Shown here: one piece after another, positions 1 to 11,200 of the stretch
Position numbering within the stretch: position 1 is the stretch's first letter
How the letters are laid out: each line of letters opens with the position of its first letter
DNA from: Aphelenchoides besseyi
Taxonomy: Eukaryota > Nematoda > Chromadorea > Rhabditida > Aphelenchoididae
Assembly (NCBI GenBank): GCA_024699855.1
Contig: JAMPIQ010000002.1
Span: 4,464,001 to 4,528,000 of the forward strand
Direction of reading: 5' to 3'
Length of the DNA: 64,000 bases
The notes under the pieces: model-generated
What the model saw: the letters and a program-made list of their open reading frames with translations, nothing else
What the model was told of the DNA's origin: nothing
Databases searched by the model: none
Translations under genes and position numbers: made by a program

Positions 1-42
1 AAACTGACAACTTCATTGTCTCAACGAACACTATCAACTCAC

Positions 43-109
43 CAACAACAAAAGATAATCCGGACATTGCAATGAACAGAAAGACTACGGTCATTTTTGT
101 TTGGAACAT
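43..109 (-). CDS. first exon of a secreted or membrane protein (partial, runs off the left edge)
   Basis: On the minus strand an ATG at 109 opens 22 codons plus one base before a GTGAGT donor whose GT is at 42-41. The peptide starts MFQTKMTVVFLFIAMSGLSF and has the charge-then-hydrophobic shape of a signal peptide. The rest of the gene lies outside the window, so its family cannot be told. A chance open stretch is possible; the good donor and the signal-like sequence are the only support. Confidence 0.4.
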
Positions 110-929
110 GATCAAATTCGCATGCAAAAACGAGCCAGTTGATTGATCAGCAGATACAAGAAAATTCTCGACTATCTTCAAAGCTTTTAGTCGTGAAATC
201 GAATTGGTGTTTGGAATACGACGACTGGAATTGATATTCAATTACGTGTGAGAAAGTGAATCGCGTCTACGATTAAGAAACGAAATCCCGGGCATTCTTA
301 ACAAATTTTAAAGGACATTCAGTCGCCAGATTCAAATCTTTTCTTAAAAACACGTACCATAGGATTAAAGTGGTGTATGAGCGACAACAGTAAATCGGGT
401 TTCTTTTATACGTCTAACGGGAAAAAACTCCTGATACATATGGTCGTGTGTTGCCAAATCGTGGGCCCGGTTTGTATCTACAACTTAGCGACATATTTTA
501 ATCACGTGCATGAAGCCAAATGTGGATACTCTAAGAAGTCGTTTTTTTGTCTTTACTTTCAAGTAAAAACCCGCTTAAGGAGTCGAGGCCAAAATGGAAA
601 AGCCGATCGGCGTCAAAGCCAATTGAAATGTATACCACTTTGTGTAATTGATTTGTCGATAAAATTTCAGTCTTCGCTCGGAACCACCGGAAGACTTCGT
701 TGTGATCAGGTTGCGATTAAGAAACAATTAATTTTAGTGCTGTTTACTACGCGGAACATGTGGATGAGCTTAAATCGGGGATTACTTCAAAAACACAACA
801 ACAGACATCTTAGTTAATGGTACGAAGTTTATTGGAAAAGGAACGAAAGATTTTGAAAGAAAATTTGTCATTTCGGTTGTTTTGGTGTCATAACAAGAGA
901 GATCACATTCCGTAGACTGGACTCAGCAG
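110..929. other. no supported gene
   Basis: An open plus-strand stretch at 377-817 has no recognisable domain, no splice-bounded continuation and an unremarkable composition, so it is not called. No repeat or RNA gene was seen. Confidence 0.4.
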
Positions 930-1380
930 TTAGATAATCTGCGGTTTGACTTTCAGATATCTTCGTTGAGCACATCTTTGGGTGCAAAACACACACAAAT
1001 AGCAAATCGATATAGCGATCAAAACTAGAGCGCAAATCAAGAGCGCCCCGAAAACGCTCAGTGGAATCGAATACGTTCGTTCACGAGCCACCTCCTGAAA
1101 CCTATGACGTATGGAAAGCAACGAGCTAACTACTTACGATCATGTGTTCAACAGTCGTTGAGACGTTCGCGTAGTTGGCATTGAACTTTGTGAGCGTATC
1201 TTCTCCTTTCTTAATTACTTCTTTTGCGTGATTGTTGACCTGAAAGCGAATTCGAAAAAATCGAAATCAACCGACTGACCACGTGAGTCAGCTCGTTGAC
1301 ATTTCCAGCGACCACGTGAATGCGATCAATTACGAGATCTATCGAGTAGTTCGGTTTAACTGTTGGGAGATCATCGACCT
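930..1380 (-). CDS. small single-pass membrane protein, 3' exons (5' end unresolved)
   Basis: Three exons join in frame on the minus strand: about 1380-1280, 1239-1138 and 1094-930, with donors GTCAGT and GTAAGT and acceptors CTTTCAG and GTTTCAG. The product has a stretch of about 65 residues likely to be helical, with no proline or cysteine after its start, then one hydrophobic segment (IPLSVFGALLICALVLIAIS) and a short basic, Cys-rich cytosolic tail ending at the stop at 930. The 5' part around 1380-1740 is open in more than one frame and was not resolved. It resembles in layout, but not clearly in sequence, the plus-strand membrane proteins at 2.3-3.4 kb. Function unknown. Confidence 0.45.
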
Positions 1381-2330
1381 GCAGTTGAGACGGTTGATTC
1401 CATTGAGAATACATCGAAAACAAAAACTTTAATAAGACACCAACTAACGAATCCTCTGAGCGTGTTTGTGTGGTAGACGAGCGACTGACTGGATGACTCA
1501 AAGAAGTGGGTTGCTTGCGAAGCGGTTGGACAAACAGACCCTATGGGTCTACGTTTTACCTCCCGCATCTGACCGCTGCGATGAGCAACTCTCGTTGCTG
1601 CATCGTTTGAACAAACACTCGAAGTCTTGTCCAAAATAGTCCGTTGAACATCTGAATCTCGTTCGTTACATGAATTTAACAAGCAATCTTCCGCAGACTT
1701 TGCTGTCACTGTTGTTTGAGGAATTGATTTTGTGCAACTCAATTGAAATTCAAACGATGATCTTCATTAGCAAAAATGCACTCGTCACCTTATCACCAAA
1801 AGTCAACGTCGCCAGAGCGGTGCATTTGATTAAACGACTTCTCCTCCAGTGACTTCAACTATTTTAGTGTTTTACACGCCGATCGTAAAGCAAATAAAAC
1901 TTCTGCAATCGATTCATATTTGCAGAAACGTGAATTGACTTCATTTTGTTGTCGTTTGCCAAAAACTCCATTAGTCGACGGTCTCCGAGAACCTTCTGTC
2001 TCTGACTGTTCGCCGTGAAAAGGAGCGCCGTGCAATTCGAATAGACGGCCGATCGCTTTGACTTCGCCAACGTTTTTGATCGGGTTTTGTTACGAAAATT
2101 TCGGCTGCAAGATTCGTAACGGTCGTCGCCGTTGGACTTTGCTTCTTTGTGGTCATTTGAAAACAAAAACATTGCAGTGCTAATGCCCCGTAGATGAGCT
2201 CTTCGGTCACTCGAACAACCGCATTGACCTCAACATCCACGAACTCACCAATTCGATTGGCCGAAGAAGTTTTGAAGGTGAACCGATCACCTTTCCCGTT
2301 CTTAACAGCTGATCTTAGACTCTAGTTTCG
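1381..2330. other. unresolved, probably containing further exons of the small membrane-protein cluster
   Basis: Minus-strand reading frames at about 1371-1742, 1864-2172 and 1971-2240 show partly coding-like stretches, for example a hydrophobic run encoded near 2160-2190. I could not join them with convincing splice sites. They may be upstream exons of the gene ending at 930 or a separate decayed family member. Confidence 0.2.
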
Positions 2331-2513
2331 ACAAACAACCAAATCAAAAACGTCGAAGAAATCATCGATCTAGTGATTGGTATTTTGATTTACGCGATCT
2401 ACGGAATTGCCATCGTTTGTTGTGTTCTTTGTTTTGCGCTCATTTTCCTGTTGCGTGCGAATCGAAAAACCGAAGAACGAATGAAATTGAGGTCGTCAGT
2501 CGAGAGATTATGA
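2331..2513 (+). CDS. small single-pass membrane protein, last exon
   Basis: An open frame runs from an acceptor-like CTCTAG near 2325 to a TGA at 2511-2513. It encodes a short polar stretch, a long hydrophobic segment (about 28 residues, containing YGIAIVCCVLCFALIFLL) and a charged tail (RANRKTEERMK). The upstream exon was not identified. The layout, with a helical lumenal part, one membrane segment and a basic tail, is shared with the two genes that follow. Function unknown. Confidence 0.4.
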   Translation, partial: TNNQIKNVEEIIDLVIGILIYAIYGIAIVCCVLCFALIFLLRANRKTEERMKLRSSVERL

Positions 2514-2813
2514 ACAAATCATTGCTGCTTGAATACGACAATCAAACCGTTGACTACGTTGGTTTCCTGCCGTGAGTGTCAAGTGATTTGGATATTTCAG
2601 CAAGTTCGTCTGTTCGATTATCAACTCACACGTTTGCACGGTCAAATTGATCAAATTAGCACTTTGGTATTTTGGTTCATTCTTTTGTTCACCGTCCTTC
2701 TGCTGACTTTTCTTTTTATTCTTGTCGTTTGCTTGAAACTGCAGTGGCAAAAGTACCAGCAACTAAAGACCTTGAAAACCCTTCAACCTCTACACGAACG
2801 TCTAAACGTATAG
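2510..2813 (+). CDS. small single-pass membrane protein, cluster copy 2
   Basis: The well-supported part is the exon from 2601 (after ATATTTCAG) to the TAG at 2811-2813. It has a polar helix, a hydrophobic segment (FWFILLFTVLLLTFLFILVV) and a basic tail. A possible first exon begins with an ATG at 2510 that overlaps the stop of the previous gene, but the implied intron would be only 29 bases, so reading through without splicing from an ATG at 2529 is an alternative. Tandem position and layout suggest it is a neighbour-derived paralogue. Function unknown. Confidence 0.4.
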
Positions 2814-2994
2814 ACGATCGAATAGCAAGTAAGTTAAAGAATTCCAATTAGTTTACTAGACTTCTGCTTCATTTAGAGTATACGTCTGAACTCTTGCTAC
2901 CTACGTTTCACTCATACCCGCCATCTTTCGTCTTCTAAAATGTCACTGGATTCGGTTAGAAGGACGACTGATTAGTCACAGCATTCAGTTTCAG

Positions 2995-3364
2995 ATTCTC
3001 CACAGCATCGACAACTTGTTGATTGACGTTTCTGAGAACGTTAATCGTCTACTGAAAACTCTGACGTGGTTTATACCAATTTTTGTAGTCGCTTTTACGA
3101 TTCTCGTTTTTTTGCTTTTGGTTGTTGCAATTGTCTCCTTGATCCTACAATGCAAAAGGTTTGATAGCTAATTGGAAAACAAATGCGACTTAAAATTCGT
3201 TGAGTTTAAACAGCAAACCTTTCATCGACATCTTTCGTCACCCAAATACTTCTACTTTCAGGAATCGACAACTAAAACGCACAAATCAACAAGGTCAAAT
3301 ACCTCCGCCATTGATTTCGAGTAGCAACGATTATGTGAAAGTAGAAACCACGAGCAATTATTGA
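2995..3364 (+). CDS. small single-pass membrane protein, cluster copy 3 (5' end not found)
   Basis: Two exons join in frame: 2995-3158 (after TTTCAG) and 3262-3364 (after CTTTCAG), ending in TGA. The first encodes a short helix (ILHSIDNLLIDVSENVNRLL) and a hydrophobic segment with FVVAFTILVFLLLVVAIVSL. The second encodes a polar cytosolic tail with two prolines (IPPPLISSSNDYVKVE) that could be a protein-binding or phosphorylation site; that is inference. An AATAAA lies near 3423. The first coding exon is not identified. Confidence 0.45.
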
Positions 3365-3557
3365 GTTTAGCGAAATTCATTATTCTAGTGCCATCATCTA
3401 ATTGCTTGAGTACAAACTGTTGAATAAACTATGCAAAATCCAATTTGCATTTTAGTTGAATCCCTAAATGTTAGAATATGCAAATTTCGAAGGAAACTGA
3501 AATGGAAAAGTGCATCAAATCATTAGCGAAAGTGACGTCTCAACGGACGGTGTCGTC

Positions 3558-5375
3558 ATGAAGCTACTTCCTCGTCTCGGACTTTTTGTCTTCTACGTTC
3601 TTCTGTATGGTTCATTTTTGGCCAAGGGAGATGATTCACCGCCAGTTATGTTTGGCTTGGATGCGGGTTGTCGTGTCTTCATTCTCGAAAATGCAGGGGT
3701 CGACGAGGTTGCGGAACTATGGCAGAATTCGACTGGGGAAGGGTACGTTCCACAAAAACAGCCGAAGTCACGATCAATCGTTTTTTCAGACCATGCCAAG
3801 ATGCCAAAATTGCAGTTCACGGTTTGCACTACTTCGTTGGATACGTTGAGGATGACCAGACGATTGCGATGAGCGCGTTCGAAATTGCGTTGCTTCCGGA
3901 GAACGACACGTTCATCGATTTGTCCAACAATTTCCGCAAAGTCAACTACTCCTCCGGTAGGATTTCTGAAGATCGGCCGGAAATAAAAGGCACCAATTTG
4001 TTTTAGTTCTCGGCCCGTGCATCTTCAACAGCACAACTTTCAGTATGTTCGTCGATTTCTACGTTTTGCACATGGTCGCTGAATGCAACGAAGAGTTGGG
4101 TGCGTTTGTTCGTTCGTACATCTATCCAAGTGGAAAAGTGCACGCGCCGAACACTCCGTTGGTTTACTTCAAGAAAAGTGCTGAGTATACGCAGTTCGTT
4201 GGTGTGAGCTCGAATGACTATCTACTCGAAAACACGGACAGCAACACCATCGACTCGTTCTTCTTGCGTTTGAAAGATGCGGCTGATAATGGTGGATGGA
4301 AACAAGAAGGCTTTATGACTCCGTTGCACGAAATCAACTCGACTGCTGTTAAAAACTTTGTTTTGAAATTCCCAGGTCCTATTGAAACAAACGCCACTTC
4401 AATCACTCACTACCAAGTTAATACCGGCAATCACTTCTACTTTTCGCACAACTACGCGACGGAAGAAGAAACGTTTTTCAAGCTCTACCAATGGAACATA
4501 TATCCGGATGCGGAGGTCAAGTTCGCCGATTTTGAGGGTCGTGAGTAAATTCCACACATTTAGCGGTTTTGTTTTCATATTTTAGCTTACGACCAACCAC
4601 TCAGTTTGTCAAACTTTACTTTCGTTGGTGTGTTGAAATCGTGGCGCGTAGACAAGTACATCCACAAGAAAAACGACAACTTCTCTTTCGAATTCTCAGT
4701 TGGCGAAGTGATTACTCCGTGGAAGAATGAATGGCTTATTCAACAACCCAAGTGCGACATGGTCGAAGAACAACGCAATCTCGCGAAATGTGTTGACAAT
4801 GGCGAAACGTGGGTTAAAACACTGTTGCTAATCAACTGTTGACTTCAGAAACAAATTCGTTCTTTACACTTTGTACGCTCTTACCGGTGTTGAGATTTTC
4901 ATCGTTTTGCTCACGATTCTCATCTTCGTTCTCTGCATTTGGCGTCGTCGTAGTCAAGTGAAAAGTGAGTCCAAGTAATGCGGACAACTAATCTTTTCAA
5001 CTCCTTGTAGAACGCAAAGGTGGCAAGGGTGTGAAGAAATCGAAGGGCAAGGGTGCTAAGAGCAAGGATGCTAAGAGCAAGGATGGCGGCAAGAGTAAAG
5101 ATACTAAGACCAAAGATGCCAAGAGTAAAGACAAGAAGGGCAAAGACAAGAAGAGCAAAGACAAGAAGGACAAAGATAAGAAGGACAAAGATAAGAAAAG
5201 CAAAGACAAGAAGGCCAAAGATAAGAAGAGCAAAGACAAGAAGAGCAAGGACAAGAAGGGCAAAGATAAGAAGGGCAAGGAATCGAAGAACAAAGATAAG
5301 AAGGGGGCTAAACCGGCAACAGCTACAAACACCAAAACACCCAATGCGGACAAGAATGCCAATCCAAAGAAGTGA
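3558..5375 (+). CDS. type I membrane protein with long Lys-Ser-Asp repeat cytosolic tail
   Basis: Six exons (3558-3742, 3790-3956, 4007-4540, 4586-4808, 4849-4964, 5011-5375) join in frame to give 529 residues. The start was chosen because it opens a clear signal peptide (LGLFVFYVLLYGSFLAKG). The ectodomain of about 350 residues has repeated short patterns with Gly-Pro-Cys (GPCQDA, GPCIFN) and several N-glycosylation sequons. A membrane segment (GVEIFIVLLTILIFVLCIW) is followed by a tail of about 125 residues that is mostly KSKDK, KDKK and GKDK units. I do not recognise the ectodomain family. An in-frame upstream ATG at 3510 exists, but the signal peptide favours 3558. Confidence 0.75.
5031..5325 (+). 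repeat. coding short tandem repeat, Lys-Ser-Asp-Lys units
   Basis: Imperfect 12-15 base units of the type AAGAGCAAAGACAAG recur about twenty times within the last exon of the membrane protein. They encode KSKDK, KDKDK and KGKDK variants. Synonymous AAA/AAG and GAT/GAC differences between units indicate the peptide pattern is retained while the DNA drifts. Confidence 0.85.
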
Positions 5376-5431
5376 TTGGAAACTCATTTACTCTGTGCTT
5401 TTTCTTTTGTGGGGAATCTTGGGGAAGTTGA

Positions 5432-5437
5432 AATAAA
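5432..5437 (+). terminator. polyadenylation signal AATAAA
   Basis: AATAAA lies 57 bases after the stop of the Lys-rich-tail membrane protein. It is also only about 80 bases from the 3' end of the convergent receptor gene on the other strand. Confidence 0.6.
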
Positions 5438-5515
5438 AAAATTGGGTGAAATACGATTGTCGATACGAATTAGAAGTTTATTACCAACTTTGAAATGAGT
5501 TTGTACAAAAAAAGT

Positions 5516-8500
5516 TCATACATGACGAGCGCGAGATCGACGGGCATTACTACGTCCAAGAATGAGAGACTTGAAAGCTCGACGAAATTCGGTGTTGAAA
5601 ATCGTGTAAATCACTGAAAGAAATCAATCAAACCAGTTCGGACTATAGTTGTTGTATTGAAAAATCATATCAACTCACCGGGATTCATGAAGCTAAAGAA
5701 CAAACGGTTATTATGAAGATACATTTTCCCACTTGCCTATTCATGTATCCACACCACGTGGCATAGAAGAAGGGCCCGAATCCAACTTGACATGCCGGTT
5801 CATCGAATTTAACACAGACCGCATTCAGAATGTTAAGTGCAAAGAACGGAACCCAACAGACCAAAAAGATACCTAGAATCGATATTTGAAGGCTTAATTG
5901 TCACGACTTACCAACAACAATTCCGAGTGTTTTTGTCGCTCTTTTTTCTTTACGTTGTGCTTTGTTTACTTTACGTTTGAGACTCGATTCTTTTCGGTTT
6001 ATTGCTCGTTTCACCATTTTAACTGTAAATCACGAATCTTCGGTGTTTCTATTCAAACGTTAACTTACGTTTTGATTCAAGGTTCTTTGGCGGCATCGGA
6101 GTGCTTCTGCCCGCAGCTCCCGTCGTTGTGCCCTGACTTTGTGAAGTTGAAAAATCACTTGAATGTTCCGGCGGTTTAACTTCTCCATTCGAGTGAACAG
6201 ACGTTTTTTGTGAGAAACTACGACCAGGCAACGATGCTTTTGAGGTTTTCGGAGAAACTGCATCTGAAGGCGGATGGAAAGTGAAAGCAGAGGACTTTGA
6301 TTGCTTACCACTAATCGGCATTGTGCTCTGCGAAGTCGAGATTGTCGGTCTGTCGAGTAGTTTTGAGGTCTCAAGAACGTTTGTTGCTGATGAGAGACGT
6401 CGGAATGGTCGAACATCTGACCCGGGAATCTTGAATGTAACTGAAGGCGAGGAAGCATCATCACGATTCGCATTTCTACCATTAGTGCGCGATGATTTTC
6501 GCGGTATTGCGTCCGTTAAGTTTGCCGTCGAATTTCGAATGACCAGGGCAGAAGGAGGTAAATTTGTTGAAGTGAATGGGCGATTAGCATCGAAATCATC
6601 AGTTTCCAATGCATGATCTAAATTCGATCATTTTAAAAGAAAAATAACTCGATACTCACGATTTTCATCAGCAATCGGCGGAAGAGCGATCGACTGCAAC
6701 GGTGAAGTAAAATTGACGTCCGTAGCTGACGACGTGGTTTCTTCGCTATAAGGTACCGGTGAACGTTGTCGTAATCGATTGATAATACGAACATCTTGAC
6801 TGTCGTGCATCGAATCAATATCAACATAGTCAAGTTCTTCTCCCAATTCGCCTAATGTCGAAGAAGTTAAAGCACCAGGATGTCGTCGACTCGTGATCAC
6901 ATTGCTCACAATCGTTGGTGCGCTTTGTCGTGGCTCATTTTTGGGCTTCGATGATAAAGAATGGACGATCATTGAGTTGTTGCGTCTTTTAGGGCTGACT
7001 ATCGTTGTGATGGAATCGCTTTGACGTCTGACTACTCCATGAAAAGCCTTCTCGTTATCGATCATATCGTCGGTGTAACTCATGTTCTTTTGAACTGGAG
7101 CACTGCCGAACGAAGCCACAGACATCGGAGTTGGTGATGGTCGAAAGAGTCGCGGTGATCGTCGTGAAATATTTCGAAACAAATCTGTTGCTTTCGAGAC
7201 ATCAACACTCGGCAAAACTAATGCTCGTGGACTAACGTGAAACGATTTAAAGCGACGGACCGAATTTCTACAACTGAGATGTTTCATAGAACAGAAGTTA
7301 TTTTACCTTAGAACCGATGGAGATTTCTTGTCACGCGCAGACGATGGCTTTGATTTGATTGGATGCTCGGATTCGTTTGTGTGATTGTAGTTAGCGGAAT
7401 CCAATTCGGATGACTTTCTGAAATCGAAGGTTCGAAAATGAACGTCCGTTTCGATTACCGTGATATCGATGTCGGGGCTTCGGAAGCGAAATCGTTGGTG
7501 ATCACGTGAAGGTTTTCGGAAAGTGACCCACTGCTGCTCATTGGCGATGAAGAAGCTACGTCGTGCTCGTCTAAATTGTATTTTGGTAAACATTTTCAAG
7601 CAGATTTAACACCGACAAGCACAAATTTTATGGCAAAAAGCCACGAAATGTGTTAGTGAAAAGAACAGTAAATGGAAAAGTGCACGACAACAGTCATTAG
7701 TTGTTAGTGTAATTGTTGGTGCATTCAACTGCAAAGCAACGGAAACCATAGAACAGAAAAACAGCACACTGGAAACCGGAAATGAGATATTCAATGTTAC
7801 ATTGCTTGTTAGTCAACTATTCGTACCGTTACGGCAAATTGAACTGAAAATAAAAACGAGCAGATCGGCGGACGTAACTGAAAGTTCATAACGAAAAGCG
7901 ACGAATAGCCACGATGTTCGACCAAATCACCTGCTGCGATGGTTGCGATTCGTCGAGCACGTAGATGAGTTCCGTGCTGTCCTTTCGCTTTGGCTAATCC
8001 AAGATCCGGTGCTGAAGGTGATTTGCGCGCAACGTTCCGTTTTCTTCGTCTTCCATTGCGTGGCGGATCGTTGCTAACATCCAACACAAAACGCCTTAAC
8101 ATCAATGGAGAGTGGTCGTGCAGGACGGGATCAGTGGCATTGCGAAAAAATCGTTCTCTCGCCGCCCAAATTCGTTCGCGATGTGCCCGACAACGACGAG
8201 CAGTCGAACTCGGTCGTTCGGATGCCATCGATTGTTCGTCGAGCGACGGCGGAGGCGGAGTGGTTGGTGAGACCAAGGGAGTGCTAGTAGTAGCCCCCAA
8301 AGTCGTTGTTGTTGTGGCAGCAGGCGGGAGAACGAAATTTTGAGTGGAGTGTTTAGAGTCCAAAACAAATTGAGTTTGATTCGCAATATTGGCGACGTTC
8401 AAAATGAGCTCGTCCGATCGATTTGCTTCGACACGATCAGAAGGAAACGACAACTCGCTCCGAGCGGTAGCACTTGGGCTAAGAGTCGCAGAAAACGTGA

Positions 8501-11200
8501 AAACTTCTGTTGGTGATTTGAGTTCTTCGTCTTCCATTAGGTTTTCAATCGACTCGGGATCCAAAACCGCTGGCGATGTTCGTGGAGCCGATGGCAAGGC
8601 GAAACGATTGGATGTGGGCGAAGTGCTGAATGGTCGCAGCAAACCCTGTGATCTGCCGCTATAAAGTTGTCCATTTTCAGCGGCAAAACTTGAAGATGGA
8701 GCGGTTGGTGCGGAACGTGAAGTATCGCAACCGGCTGTACTGTTACTTCGTATATTTTGCGAAATCGTATCACTACAACGACGAAACGACTCGTGGCTCG
8801 CCAGCAGTGGCATCAAACTCGACAGACCCAACGCTTGTGGAGTTGATTGTCCAAGAAAACTTCCACGAGCAGATCTCGGCGCTTGGTCGACTCCAAATTT
8901 ACGTGATGGAACAAAACGTTTTAGCGACGGTTCAGCAAGAGATAAACGTGGTCGAGCTCCAATCACCGAAACAGCATTCGTGATTCCGCAGCCAACACGT
9001 GCCATGAAAGTTCGAGCCGAATTGGGCCGGTGATCGAGCAAATCAAAATCATCGTCTTCCTCCGAAGTGTACAGTTCTTCATCCTCGTCTTCCGAGTACT
9101 CACTTTCCAGCGACTCGTCTTCAGAATCGATTTCGACTTCGTATTCGTTAACTTCAACGTTCGAAAAGCGACATTTTCGTCCGCTGGTCGGAACTTCACC
9201 GTTTTCGTTATTGCTGACACTATCTCCGACGACCAATGGCGTTGATCCATCAATGAAAGCCGAGGTCAAGGCGTGAGTAGCCGATGTGATGCTCGCCGGT
9301 GAAATTGCGCGACTTGCTCGTCGAGTACGAGTATTAGTTGGAGAGATTGGCATTAGAGTGGACGAGCTAATTGCGGGAACAGAAGAACGCGCCGGTACAG
9401 AGTTAGAGGCCTTGTTTTTACCACCACCGAGTCCAACATAGATAGACTGAAGAAGGAAAGCTCGACCGAAAGAATCACCTGCTTCGTGTACGGCACGTTG
9501 ATGTCGATCGAAACGTCGCATTCGCTGTTGAATTGTAGGCAGTGCAAGCATTAACACATTTACCGCTATAAGAATGGGCAAACTTATAAACATCAATCAG
9601 GGACATTCAATGATATTCGGTTGAAGTGGTGTCATTTGGAAACCCGACACAAAATGGGACTAAAAGGTAAATTCTTCCCACTCATCTCACCCCTCAATAA
9701 TGCTGCGATTTCGTCAAGCGATTCATAGGCTTTTTCAACTGCTGCAACTCAAAGATTAGAATCCAAAAGAAAGCGAAGATCCCAATGAACGTTTTGGATT
9801 TGTGAAAGCACCGCAATGAAGTGCAAATTCAAAAAGTGCGAATTCAAACTGCAAACCAAACGTGTGAAGAAGGGGCACATTCAGAGAGAAGCCCTGAGGG
9901 ATAAAGTTTAAAGTTCTTTTCAAGTCTGCTAAGAGTTTTTGTAAAATCAATTGGATGCTCTTTGCAAAACTAAAAACATTGCGCATAAAAAGCTTCCGCT
10001 CACTCCACTTCAGACGTGCTGTGGCCGAATAGCCGAAGCGGTCATTCAGTTTACCTGGAGCTGCAACGATCTGTCCCGCATCGTTGTCATCCGCCGTCAT
10101 ATCACCAACTTTGTTCCTGAAAAAGCGATTCGAAAATAACTTCAATGGACAAATTACGTTTCTTTTGTGTTTGCCACTCTTCTCATTTTCGCTGCTCGTT
10201 CTCGTTTCCTTAGTGCCACCCTGAAACGCATTGAATAGATGTTTTGATCTGATCGACTTACATGATTCGAATGTAAACGAAAAGAACAATGAAACACGGT
10301 ATAACGAAACTAACAATCGACGAGCCAATTGAGAACTCGGGATTGTAGAATCGACATTCGTACGGAGATGCATCCGGTGGTCGATAGTTGACACCCAAAA
10401 CGATTGGAGAAGCCAACGCCAATGAGATCAACCAAATTGCAATGAGGATTACGACCACACGGCGGATATTTTGCGATTGACGTGAATATTGAATTGGACG
10501 ACTGACTGCTCGATAGCTGCAAATATTTCTCTGTTTACCTATTAACTAGATTTCGAGCTACCGATCAAAACTAATAACCGCAAGAAGCAGAATCGAGGCT
10601 GTTGAACAGGCGACATCCGAAGCCGAATAGACGTCGCACATCAGCGGACCCAGAAACCAGTATCCTCCTTGAACATAAACGTAAACCGCATAAGGCATGA
10701 CAAAAAGTGCAACGAACAAATCGGCCATTGCAAGACCGAGAATAAGGAAGTTGATAGCAGAGTGAAGAGCTTTAAACCGTAGAACCGAGATTATGACCAA
10801 CAAATTCCCCAAAATTGTCGCTGTCCTAAAATTATCGGATTCAAACGATTCGATATCGAAAAACATACATGACCATAACAAGACAAAAACCGTAGATAAA
10901 AACACTCGCGTGTTGTGTTGGTACAGGAGGCAGTTCATCGATTGGAGGTAGTGTAGAGATCATTGCTGTACTGATAAATGAGCTTGTTGGTACAGGAGTT
11001 GTGGTCGAAGTTGTTGAGGAAGTGGATTCTTGACCCACGATCGCTGCTGCCATCAGGTCATTAACAAGTGTTGCTGCGACGTTGAGCGCCTTCTCCGCCA
11101 CTGAACTCGTTGCACCGACATTTTCTGGAACAACCGGCGCGGATGCAGTGGGAACCGAAGATCCCAAACCCAAAGTCCGGTTTCCAATACCGCCGGGCAT
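5516..11200 (-). CDS. dop-2: D2-like dopamine receptor (DOP-2-like GPCR) with giant third intracellular loop
   Basis: A multi-exon seven-transmembrane receptor. Exons read: 11200-10869 (Ser/Thr-rich N-terminus, start of TM1), 10825-10562 (TM1-TM3, with ASDVACS carrying the TM3 aspartate and ending in the FDR of DRY), 10516-10262 (PIQYSRQSQN, TM4, CRFYNPEFSIGSS, TM5), 10220-10158, 10116-10055, 9741-9691, 9565-7931, about 7570-7307, 7273-6660, 6617-6069, 6022-5912 (RATKTLGIVV, TM6 start), 5872-5737 (CWVPFF, TM7 start), 5692-5679 and 5613-5516 (NPVIYT, tail). TM4, loop 2 and TM5 closely match D2-like receptors of the DOP-2 type. By family these couple to Gi/o and sense dopamine. The third loop is about 1,100 residues, Ser/Thr-rich with an acidic run. 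The junction between the exons at 9565-7931 and 7570-7307 does not keep phase as drawn, so a small exon may be missing. Confidence 0.85.
5679..5692 (-). other. 14-base microexon in the receptor gene
   Basis: The sequence between acceptor CTTTAG and donor GTGAGT is 14 bases and encodes FMNP, the start of the NPxxY motif of TM7. The intron before it starts with GC (AG|GCAAGT) instead of GT. The reading frame is kept on both sides (GYMNS-FMNP-VIYT). Confidence 0.75.

Noticed and set aside
377..817. Plus-strand open stretch of 146 codons
   Set aside because: No domain, no signal peptide, no splice context, and composition like surrounding non-coding DNA.
4920..5387. Long leucine-rich minus-strand open frames opposite the Lys-rich tail
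   Set aside because: They are the antisense of the AAG/AAA/GAC repeat (reads as CTT/TTT/GTC codons), and the plus strand has a coherent spliced gene.
7990..9276. Several plus-strand open stretches within the receptor region
   Set aside because: All are antisense to the long receptor exon on the minus strand, which has good frame and splice signals.
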